Source of the DNA: JARRJS01 sp037388885
GTDB lineage: Bacteria; Gemmatimonadota; Gemmatimonadetes; Longimicrobiales; RSA9
Direction of reading: 5' to 3'
Assembly (NCBI GenBank): GCA_037388885.1
Contig: JARRJS010000129.1
Location: forward strand, 1 to 11,333
Length of the DNA: 11,333 nt
The notes under the pieces were generated by a model. That model was given only the letters and a program-made list of their open reading frames with translations. It searched no databases and was not told the DNA's origin. Below are positions 1 through 6,124 of the stretch, one piece after another; positions within the stretch are counted from its first letter, which is position 1; each line of letters opens with the position of its first letter. A program made the position numbers and the translations under genes.

Positions 1-1607
1 AGTTCTTCCTGCCCATCCGCGCATCGCAACGCCCCGTGCTCTCGGAAGCGGACCCGGCGTGCCCGTCGGCGGTGTCGGCGGTGGAGAGCGTGTACACCGG
101 CGGCCACGCCGGCTGCGTCCCCCTGTCGTCCGTCCTCACGCGGAGGCAGTACGGCAAGCCGCCCATCACCGTGGACCCGACAATCTACCCGCAGGAGGTC
201 CGGCCGCGGAGCGCCAACCTGATCGCGGCGCAGGTGATGAACTACGCCCAGTACTTCGACTGGCAGTGGGCGCGGTCCGTGGACGGCCACGACACCCTGT
301 TCGGCGGGGCCCGACCGCTCTTCACCCTCGTCTTCCTGATCCTGGGGCTGGTCGGCCTGGCGACGCTGCGCCGGCGAGACGCGGCGGGCGCCGCATACCT
401 CGTCGTCCTCTTCGGGACGCTTTCCCTGGGCCTCGTCGCTTACCTCGACTTCCGGTACGGCTACTCCACCGGCCACGGCCACGGCCATCCCATGGCCGAG
501 GTCCGCGAGCGCGACTATTTCTTCGTCATCGGCTTCAGCGTGTGGGGCCTCCTGGCAGGCATGGGCATCGCCACGGCCTGGGCGCGCGCCGCCGCGTTCC
601 TGCGGGACCGGATCCGCTGGCCCCGGCTGGTGGCGGCTCCCGTGCTCTCGTTGGCGCTGCTCCCCTTCGCGCTCAACGCGCATTGGGCCTCCCGCGCAAG
701 CGATTACACGGCCAGGGACTGGGCGTACAACGTCCTCATGAGCGTGCGGCCCTACGGCGTGCTCTTCACCAACGGCGACAACGACACGTTCCCCCTCTGG
801 TACCTCCAGGAGGTGGAAGGCGTACGCAAGGACGTGACGGTCATCGTCGGCAGCTACCTCGGGACGGCGTGGTACGCCCGCCAGATCCGCGACCTGACTC
901 GCCCGTGTCCGCCGGGCGTCGATCCCGACCGGACCCCCACGCGCATCGTCTGTCAACGGCCGTTCGTCCCTGGCGCTCTGCCCGCGCCCCTCGTCGAGGC
1001 CGGCTGGACTCGGTCGGCGCGGCCGCCCGGGGACTCCGTACTCCCTCTCACCGACGCGCAGATTCGCCAAGTGGCGGCGCGGGCATTTGTCGCCCGGGAA
1101 GGGATGACACTGCACGCCGGCGCCATCGACACGACCATCCACGCCGGAACCACGCTGTTCCCCTCCGACACGTTCACCGCCGCCATCCTCCAGCACGCCC
1201 TCGGGGAGCGGCCGATCTACTTCATGCCGGGCTCTCCCGCCGTAACGAAGCTGGGGCTCTTCGCCCACACGGTGCGTGAAGGAATCACATGGAGGATCGA
1301 GAACGGGCCCGTCCCCGGCTCGTCGGACAGCGTCGTGAAGCTGCCCGAAAACTCACTCACGCCGGTCGCGGGCGCCGCCATCGACCTCGCCACGACGGAC
1401 ACCCTGGTGTGGAAGGTCTACCAGCGGCGCGGCAGGATCCTGAAATCGTCGATGCCCTGGGTCGACGCCGCCACCGACGACATCCTGATGCAGTACGCGT
1501 ACACGAACTACGCGGCCGCGGAGGGACACAAGCTCCGTGGGGACACGCGCGACGTAGTCCGCAGCATCCGGCAGGCGGAGTGGTGGCAAGCGCTGGCGAG
1601 TGAGTGA
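1..1607 (+). CDS. DUF2723 family membrane protein, C-terminal part (5' truncated by window)
   Basis: The frame is open from base 3 to a TGA at 1605-1607, so the gene enters from the left; the GTG at 36 is internal because the codons before it read FFLPIRASQRP, matching the conserved FLPIRA stretch that normally sits mid-protein in this family. About 534 residues are visible. Hydrophobic segments lie near residues 105-121, 128-147, 172-191 and 209-225 of the visible part, followed by a soluble C-terminal region. Recognisable family stretches are MNYAQYFDWQWARS, EVRERDYFFVIGFSVWG and TNGDNDTFPLWYLQEVEGVR. DUF2723 proteins are polytopic membrane proteins with a glycosyltransferase-like (O-mannosyltransferase-type) N-terminal half; their substrate is generally not established. 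Here the N-terminal catalytic half is outside the window, so activity cannot be judged. The C-terminus may carry a TPR-like helical tail (YTNYAAAEGHKLRGDT). The gene ends 22 bp from the convergent hydrolase remnant. Confidence 0.88.
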   Translation, partial: FFLPIRASQRPVLSEADPACPSAVSAVESVYTGGHAGCVPLSSVLTRRQYGKPPITVDPTIYPQEVRPRSANLIAAQVMNYAQYFDWQWARSVDGHDTLFGGARPLFTLVFLILGLVGLATLRRRDAAGAAYLVVLFGTLSLGLVAYLDFRYGYSTGHGHGHPMAEVRERDYFFVIGFSVWGLLAGMGIATAWARAAAFLRDRIRWPRLVAAPVLSLALLPFALNAHWASRASDYTARDWAYNVLMSVRPYGVLFTNGDNDTFPLWYLQEVEGVRKDVTVIVGSYLGTAWYARQIRDLTRPCPPGVDPDRTPTRIVCQRPFVPGALPAPLVEAGWTRSARPPGDSVLPLTDAQIRQVAARAFVAREGMTLHAGAIDTTIHAGTTLFPSDTFTAAILQHALGERPIYFMPGSPAVTKLGLFAHTVREGITWRIENGPVPGSSDSVVKLPENSLTPVAGAAIDLATTDTLVWKVYQRRGRILKSSMPWVDAATDDILMQYAYTNYAAAEGHKLRGDTRDVVRSIRQAEWWQALASE

Positions 1608-1633
1608 TCCGGCGCTCTGCCACGCGCCGTCAC
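1604..1633. terminator. Candidate bidirectional hairpin between convergent genes
   Basis: An inverted repeat overlaps both convergent stop codons. CGGCGC (1610-1615) pairs with GCGCCG (1624-1629) over an 8-nt loop, and GTGA (1604-1607) pairs with TCAC (1630-1633) across a two-base bulge. On the plus strand only a short T run (1643-1646) follows, so it is not a classical intrinsic terminator. A transcript-end hairpin serving both genes is the simplest reading, by inference. Confidence 0.4.
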
Positions 1634-2113
1634 CCCGTGGGCTTTTCCATCAACCACGTGGCCAGGTCGGCCGCCAGCTCATCGCGAACGCGCCTGAAGC
1701 CGTGGCCGTCCTGGTACGCCAGGAAGGTGACATCATCCGCGCCGTTCGCCTTCAGCGCGCGGTAGACCGGCAGCAGCGCGTATTCGATGGTGACGTTCCG
1801 GTCGTCCCAACCGCCGACCATCAGGATCCGACGGTCGGCAAGTGCGCCGGCGTTCTCCCGCAGCCCGTACGTCTGCTGGCCTTCCACCATCTCGTCGTAG
1901 AAGAACTCCGCATCACCACGCACCGGACCGTTCGGGGCCAGCTCCCTCGCCCACATGGCCCCGCACCTGCCGGCCCATGTCCGGGTTCTTCTGCATGACG
2001 CGGATGAACTCCCCATGGTCCGTGCCGGCGATGGAGAAGACGGCCCGGACGTCCGGATCCGTGGCCGCGTAGGCCAGCGCCATCCCACCACCCCACGTGT
2101 TCATGTTGCCAAC
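1630..2113 (-). pseudogene. Alpha/beta-hydrolase (S9-like) remnant: N-terminally truncated and frameshifted
   Basis: Two minus-strand frames together give the C-terminal half of an alpha/beta-hydrolase. The first (about 2107 to 1961) reads GGGMALAYAATDPDVRAVF and then AGTDHGEFIR; the second (about 1960 to the TGA at 1630-1632) reads AMWARELAPNGPVRGD, ILMVGGWDDRNVT and FLAYQDGHGFRRVRDEL. Removing one base from the C4 run at 1959-1962 joins them seamlessly as QVR-AMWAREL. The likely charge-relay Asp (in GGWDD) and His (in DGH) are present. The nucleophile elbow expected just before GGGMAL, normally GHSxGG, reads MNTWGG, so no Ser nucleophile is visible. Upstream of about 2113 no hydrolase sequence can be recognised, so a large N-terminal part is missing. 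Either this is a decayed gene or a gene damaged by assembly; the truncation is real in this sequence, whereas the frameshift could be a homopolymer error. Confidence 0.7.
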
Positions 2114-2235
2114 GCCCGAACCTTTGACGTGGGCTGCAACGGGAGGCCCCCAGCCCCGTGTCGCAAGGTACGGAGGCGGGGTGTCCTGCACCTGGAGCTA
2201 CGGATGTAACGGTGCGAGGCCGAAGCGTATCGAAT

Positions 2236-2268
2236 CGTTGCCACCAACGCACGTCGCCAAACGACGTG
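2236..2268. promoter_or_regulatory. Adjacent inverted repeats, candidate enhancer (UAS) for an NtrC-type activator
   Basis: The sequence CACGTCG-CCAAA-CGACGTG (2250-2268) is a perfect 7-bp inverted repeat with a 5-bp spacer. Directly before it lies CGTTG-CCAC-CAACG (2236-2249), a 5-bp inverted repeat with a 4-bp spacer. The centre of the larger repeat is about 85 bp upstream of the transcription start predicted from the sigma-54 element at 2318-2333, a distance normal for dimer sites of bacterial enhancer-binding proteins. That the regulator encoded at 2666-3994 binds here is inference from position and symmetry only. Confidence 0.45.
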
Positions 2269-2317
2269 AATGCTCTCAAGTGTCTATGAGACAAGGAATT
2301 ATGTGATCCGCCGATGC

Positions 2318-2333
2318 CGGCACGCCGGTTGCC
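2318..2333 (+). promoter_or_regulatory. Sigma-54 (RpoN) -24/-12 promoter
   Basis: The sequence CGGCACG-CCGG-TTGCC closely matches the RpoN consensus TGGCACG-N4-TTGC(A/T). The invariant GG (2319-2320) and GC (2331-2332) are separated by exactly 10 bases; only the first base of the -24 box and the base after TTGC differ from consensus. The predicted transcription start is near 2344, leaving a leader of about 57 nt before the ATG at 2401, which has its own good Shine-Dalgarno. The nearby NtrC-family regulator with an intact GAFTGA loop makes a functional sigma-54 promoter plausible. A chance match cannot be excluded from one site. Confidence 0.55.
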
Positions 2334-2400
2334 GCCTGGTTCGGCAAGAGGAGCTGGACCGATCGAGGTCGCCCAGCCACCGTGTGCGAGGAGAGAAGAA

Positions 2401-2584
2401 ATGCCCCCCATCAGCGGACCGTTCCTGCAGCAGTTGGATGTCGGGCTCATCGCCNNNNNNNNNNNNNNNNCTTCCTTGCCCTGGTGGCCGCTGTGCTGCT
2501 CGCGGTGGCCATCGCATGCTTCGCTTCAGTCGCAGGGATGTGCGCAGGCACTCGAGGCTCGACGAAACCCGCGCGGTCCTGATC
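2401..2584 (+). CDS. Gap-interrupted gene start, possible membrane protein
   Basis: An ATG at 2401 is preceded by GAGGAG (2388-2393), a strong Shine-Dalgarno about 7 nt away, and opens with MPPISGPFLQQLDVGLIA before running into Ns at 2455. After the Ns a different frame gives FLALVAAVLLAVAIACF, a clear membrane segment, and ends at a TGA (2582-2584). If the N count is only nominal, the two pieces could belong to one gene of unknown true length; if the count were exact they would be out of frame. I do not recognise the N-terminal piece. The strong ribosome site and the sigma-54-like promoter upstream argue that a real gene starts here. The post-gap piece resembles the last membrane helix of FtsX/MacB-type permeases (see findings). 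Confidence 0.35.
2455..2470. other. Assembly gap (16 Ns)
   Basis: Sixteen consecutive Ns join two sequence pieces. The gap falls inside the putative gene starting at 2401. Its true size is unknown, and the join itself could be wrong. Any reading frame crossing it is unreliable. Confidence 0.99.
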
Positions 2585-2665
2585 TTCCTTTGCAACGTTG
2601 GACACCACGGATCGAACATGCCTACCAGGTGCGAGGTGACAACGGCACCGCGCGTCCGGCTGCGG

Positions 2666-3994
2666 TTACTCCAGGTCGTACTTTTCGATCAACCGATTCA
2701 ATCTCGGCCGTGAAATCCCCAGGATGTGCGCGGTCCGGGTCTTGTGTCCCCTCGTGGCAGCAAGAACCCGGGCCACGTGCTCTCGCTCTACCTCGTCCAG
2801 CGACGCCAGACGGGCGGGCGACTCAGGTGACACGGAGCCGATCGCCAGGTACTCGGGGCGGATGACGTCGCCAGTGGTCACCACCACGGCCCGGGTGAGG
2901 CAGTTCTCCAGCTCCCGCACGTTGCCGGGCCAGGTATGCTCGAGCAGTGCGGCCATGGCGTCGGAGGCTAAGACGGGCGGGCGGCGGTGGAGGGATCGGG
3001 CAGCGCGTCGCACCAGGTGATCGGTCAGCAGCGGGATGTCCTCCAACCGCTCCCGGAGCGGCGGGACGGTGATTTCGACGACCCGGAGCCGGTAGTACAG
3101 GTCTTCGCGGAACTTGCCTTCCGCGATCAACGCTTCCAGGTCGCGGTGGGTGGCGGCGATCACCCGCGCGTCCGTCCGCTCCGGTCGCTCGCCACCCACG
3201 GGATAGTACTCGTGGTCCTCCAGGACGCGCAGCAGCTTGCTCTGGAACTCGGTGGAGGTGTCGCCCACCTCGTCCAGGAAGATGGTGCCGCGGCCCGCAA
3301 GCGCGAAGCGACCCCGGTGGTCGATGACTGCGCCGGTGAACGCGCCTTTCACGTGCCCGAACAGCTCCGACTCCAGCAGGGTGGGAGCGAAGGCGGTGCA
3401 GTTGACCGGTATGAAGGGCTCGGAGGCGTCCGACGAGTTGAAGTGGATGGCCCGGGCGATCACCTCCTTGCCGGTGCCGGTTTCGCCGCGAATCAGGACG
3501 TTGGCCCGGTTGGCCGCGAGCTGGCCCAGCAGCTTGTAGATCTCGATCATGCGCGAGTCGTGGCCCACGAGCCGGTCGAGGCGGTAGTCGGCCGCCTCGT
3601 CCTCCGCCGCGCGACGGCTGCGCTCCCGGGTCCGCCGGTCCTCGAACGCCTCCGTGACCACGCGCCGCAGGTCGTGGAGGTCCAGCGGCTTGACCAGGAA
3701 GTCCCGGGCGCCCTCTCGCATGGCGGCGACGACGGTGGGCATGTCGTCGTAGGCGGTCATGAGGATGACGTCGACACCGGGCGCCCGCTGCTTGAGCAGC
3801 CGGAGCAGCTCGAGGCCGTCCAGCCCCGGCATGCGAACGTCCGTCAGAACCAGGTCCGGTCGCTCGGACGATATCCTCGCAAACGCCCCTTCACCGTCCG
3901 GCGCGGTGGAGACCTCCGCGCCGGTGGCGGCGAGAGCGCCGGGAAGGGTGTCCCGGATGTCGGGGTCGTCGTCGACGACGAGGATCCGTCTCAT
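2666..3994 (-). CDS. Sigma-54-dependent response regulator, NtrC family (receiver-AAA+-Fis HTH)
   Basis: The 442-residue protein has the full NtrC-class architecture. The receiver (about 1-118) shows the acidic cluster VVDDD (6-10), the phospho-acceptor Asp52 in LTDVRMPGLDG, Thr80 and Lys102 (VKP). The AAA+ domain (about 142-370) has Walker A GETGTGKE (170-177), an intact GAFTGA sigma-54-contact loop (217-222), Walker B with FLDEVGD (239-245) and an arginine-finger region FREDLYYRLR. A Fis-type helix-turn-helix lies at about 399-440 (THKT-like GHKTRTAHILGISRPRLNRL). When phosphorylated, such proteins remodel closed RNA polymerase-sigma-54 complexes. The start at 3994 puts MRRILVVDDD at the usual receiver N-terminus; longer upstream frame sequence overlaps the propeller gene and is not receiver-like. 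Its ATG is only 4 nt after the propeller gene's stop, suggesting translational coupling. The likely partner kinase is encoded at 6125-7846. Confidence 0.96.
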   Translation of the reverse strand: MRRILVVDDDPDIRDTLPGALAATGAEVSTAPDGEGAFARISSERPDLVLTDVRMPGLDGLELLRLLKQRAPGVDVILMTAYDDMPTVVAAMREGARDFLVKPLDLHDLRRVVTEAFEDRRTRERSRRAAEDEAADYRLDRLVGHDSRMIEIYKLLGQLAANRANVLIRGETGTGKEVIARAIHFNSSDASEPFIPVNCTAFAPTLLESELFGHVKGAFTGAVIDHRGRFALAGRGTIFLDEVGDTSTEFQSKLLRVLEDHEYYPVGGERPERTDARVIAATHRDLEALIAEGKFREDLYYRLRVVEITVPPLRERLEDIPLLTDHLVRRAARSLHRRPPVLASDAMAALLEHTWPGNVRELENCLTRAVVVTTGDVIRPEYLAIGSVSPESPARLASLDEVEREHVARVLAATRGHKTRTAHILGISRPRLNRLIEKYDLE

Positions 3995-3998
3995 AGGC

Positions 3999-5948
3999 TC
4001 ATGGTTCCGGCTCCGGGAGGAAGTCTTCCATGACCCAGACCTCGGCGCGCATCTTCCCCAGGTCGAACGCCAGGTGACGGCCGTCGGGGTTGAGGCGCAA
4101 GTCCCGGAACGAATTGGGGTGGCTCCCGTTGACGGACAGGTCGATCTTCTGCGGCTCGCCACCCGCCACCGGCACGCGCCAGATCCCGGGTCGGTTGGAT
4201 CCGACACGGGCGTACAGGAGCGTTTGTCCGTCGGGCGTCCAGGTGATCCCGCGGATGAACTGTTCACCACGGATGGAGTCCTGTCCCTCGAATCGGACCA
4301 CGATCCGGGTGGCGCCACCGTCCGTCGGCACTACCATCAGCGCGGGAGTGTCACCGTCATCCGCAGCGAACGCGAGGTACCGTCCGTCGGGTGAAAGGCC
4401 GGGGAAGTAGCCGATGCCGCCATCGTGCAGCACCGTCTCGTGACCCGTAGCCATGTCGAGCGCGAGAGGACGGCTGCCCTCCCACTCTGGCCGCCGGGCA
4501 CGATAGAACAGCGTATGGCCGCCCGGGTCCAGATCGATGAGACGCGTGACGGTAACTCCGTCCAGCGTTTCCGGGACCGCCCCCTGGCCGGTCTCGATGT
4601 CGATCCTGTACAGCCCCCATTCGTCATCGGGACTGAGGCCGTCCACCAGCAGGTGACGGCCGTCGGGATACCAGCAGAAGTTGCCGAAATGCGCCACGTC
4701 GGGCGTTACCTGGCGCGTGTCGCCGGTGTCGAGGGATCGCACGACGATGGCGAACTTGCCCCCAGGAAAACCGGTTCCCGCATCGTCCATCGCGGTTCGA
4801 TACGCCAGGTAGCGGCCGTCCGGCGACCAGACGGGAAAGTCCTCGAACGTCAGGTAGTCTCCGCTCAACGGACTCGGCGGCGTGAGCACGGCCCCGCTCC
4901 CGGGATCCAGGGTGGCCACGTACACCTTCCGTGAGTTGAGAGGTACCCCGAAGAAGAAGGCGCCGTCCGCCGTGAAGCCGATCGGCTCCGCCCGCCAGAG
5001 GTTCGCCTTCACCATCGTCGGCTCGCCCTTCGGCCGACCATCCTCGACCGCTTGCAGCCAGGCCCCGAGGATCCCGGACCGATCGGACGCGAACAGAACG
5101 TGATCCCCATCGGGAGCCCAGCCCAGGACGTAGTCGTTCGCGGGATGGGTGACGAGAGGAACGGTGTTCCCGCTCTCGAGGTCGCGAACGAAGATGTCAC
5201 CCATCCCTTCCTCGTCCTTGAGAGTGTACGCAACGTACCTGGCGGCCGGAGCGATGACGCCCGGAGCCGGTTCTGCCGTTCCGAAATCGGCGAGTTGACG
5301 AAGTGAGGCGTCCCGCGCTCTCACCGCCATGAGCCGGTGCTTTCCATCCTTCATGTAACCCAGGAACAGGAGCTCACTGCCGTCGGGCGACCAGCCCCAG
5401 AGCTGGGGATAGTCGCACTCCGAACTGCGATAGAGCAGGCGCGGCTCCCGTTCGCCCCGCCTTATCAGCCGGATTTCGTAATGGTTGTAGGCATTGTCTT
5501 CGTCACTGAACCACAGATACGCCACGTCTCTGCCGTCCGGCGATATCCTGACCTCCTCCGCGGTCTGATACGGGTCCCAGACTCCGTCGTGCGTCACGCG
5601 CTCGACCTCTCCCGTGGTGACGTCCCTGACCATCACATCGCCCGTCCCGGTCCAGTCGATGAACGTGACGTAACGGCCGTCCGCGGAGACGCTGGCCCCT
5701 CCGTACACATCAACGTCCTGGCCGGCCCAGACCCGCCGGAGGACCAGGGAGGAGTCGTCGTCCGGCACCCGGGTGGCAAATCCGTTGAAGAAGGACGCTT
5801 CCGCCGGCCGGCTGTCCGCGCGTGCATGGCCCCGTGCTTCGCAACCGACGAGGGTGCAGAGCGCGAGGAGCATCCCGACTCCGATCGTGACGGGGCCGGG
5901 ATCGAGTGCGGACCTCCGGACCCCCGGAATCCTGCGGTTCCCGATCAT
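3999..5948 (-). CDS. PD40/TolB-type beta-propeller lipoprotein
   Basis: This 649-residue protein has a signal peptide with a hydrophobic stretch (about 20-35) and a lipobox LVG-Cys36, so it is probably lipid-anchored after export. The rest consists of about twelve blade repeats marked by xPDGxxLxF-type motifs at roughly residues 88, 136, 187, 233 (degenerate), 278, 326, 375, 427, 474, 519, 571 and 620, a spacing near 48 residues. Twelve blades fit two tandem six-bladed TolB-like propellers, by inference. The C-terminus reads EVWVMEDFLPEPEP. No enzymatic domain is seen; such propellers usually bind proteins or ligands. The start is set at 5948 because AGGAGG (5958-5963) sits 9 nt upstream and the signal peptide begins there; an in-frame ATG at 6128 overlapping the kinase stop would add 60 residues without a signal-like character. 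Its place between kinase and regulator suggests a sensing or accessory role in that pathway, which is not proven. Confidence 0.87.
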   Translation of the reverse strand: MIGNRRIPGVRRSALDPGPVTIGVGMLLALCTLVGCEARGHARADSRPAEASFFNGFATRVPDDDSSLVLRRVWAGQDVDVYGGASVSADGRYVTFIDWTGTGDVMVRDVTTGEVERVTHDGVWDPYQTAEEVRISPDGRDVAYLWFSDEDNAYNHYEIRLIRRGEREPRLLYRSSECDYPQLWGWSPDGSELLFLGYMKDGKHRLMAVRARDASLRQLADFGTAEPAPGVIAPAARYVAYTLKDEEGMGDIFVRDLESGNTVPLVTHPANDYVLGWAPDGDHVLFASDRSGILGAWLQAVEDGRPKGEPTMVKANLWRAEPIGFTADGAFFFGVPLNSRKVYVATLDPGSGAVLTPPSPLSGDYLTFEDFPVWSPDGRYLAYRTAMDDAGTGFPGGKFAIVVRSLDTGDTRQVTPDVAHFGNFCWYPDGRHLLVDGLSPDDEWGLYRIDIETGQGAVPETLDGVTVTRLIDLDPGGHTLFYRARRPEWEGSRPLALDMATGHETVLHDGGIGYFPGLSPDGRYLAFAADDGDTPALMVVPTDGGATRIVVRFEGQDSIRGEQFIRGITWTPDGQTLLYARVGSNRPGIWRVPVAGGEPQKIDLSVNGSHPNSFRDLRLNPDGRHLAFDLGKMRAEVWVMEDFLPEPEP

Positions 5949-5957
5949 GGCGAGGTT

Positions 5958-5963
5958 CCTCCT
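5958..5963 (-). promoter_or_regulatory. Shine-Dalgarno AGGAGG fixing the propeller gene start
   Basis: A perfect AGGAGG on the minus strand lies 9 nt before the ATG at 5948. It decides between that start and the in-frame ATG at 6128, which overlaps the kinase stop codon as ATGA. The chosen start leaves about 176 bp between kinase and propeller genes, in which I see no convincing promoter or terminator. Confidence 0.75.
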
Positions 5964-6124
5964 GTCAACGCGGTGGTTGCTGGTGAGCACCCCAATCCGC
6001 GCTGCCATTGGCGTACCATGGGAAACCGCCGGGTCAATCCGTTGCCGGGCAGACACTTGACGCGATCCTGCCGCCTGACCGCGCTGCCCTCGACGTAACG
6101 ATCCGTGCCGGCCGCCGGCCGATT

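Larger units (their letters stand above)
2114..2665. other. Interval without an intact gene: promoter-like region, gap, fragment
   Basis: No full-length gene is supported between the hydrolase remnant and the response-regulator stop. From left to right it holds adjacent inverted repeats (2236-2268), a sigma-54-type -24/-12 element (2318-2333), a Shine-Dalgarno with ATG (2389-2403), sixteen Ns (2455-2470), a short hydrophobic reading frame after the gap (about 2471-2584), and about 80 bases with nothing recognisable before 2665. Long minus-strand frames through here lack any family resemblance and cross the gap, so I do not call them. Confidence 0.7.

Noticed and set aside
59..1279. 406-codon plus-strand frame inside the DUF2723 gene
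   Set aside because: It is rich in Arg, Pro and Gly, as expected for an out-of-frame reading of GC-rich coding DNA, while the other frame gives recognisable DUF2723 sequence.
2624..2650. Possible terminator downstream of the response regulator (GGTGC/GCACC)
   Set aside because: The stem is only 5 bp with a loop of about 12 nt and no T run follows on the minus strand.
2987..4033. Long plus-strand open frame of 348 codons opposite the response regulator
   Set aside because: It is the antisense shadow of a clearly real gene in GC-rich DNA, with no domain, no good start signal and the low-complexity composition typical of such shadows.
3995..4318. N-terminal extension of the response regulator reading
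   Set aside because: It overlaps the propeller gene, shows no domain, and the receiver begins exactly at the ATG at 3994.
4071..4668. Repeated 18-mer CAGGTGACGGCCGTCGGG at 4071-4088 and 4651-4668
   Set aside because: Both copies encode the PDGRHL blade motif of the propeller; the repeat comes from the protein, not from a mobile or regulatory element.
6100..6120. GGCACG-containing sequence on the minus strand upstream of the propeller gene as a sigma-54 site
   Set aside because: The -12 TTGC is missing at the required spacing (GTTA instead), so GG-N10-GC is not met.
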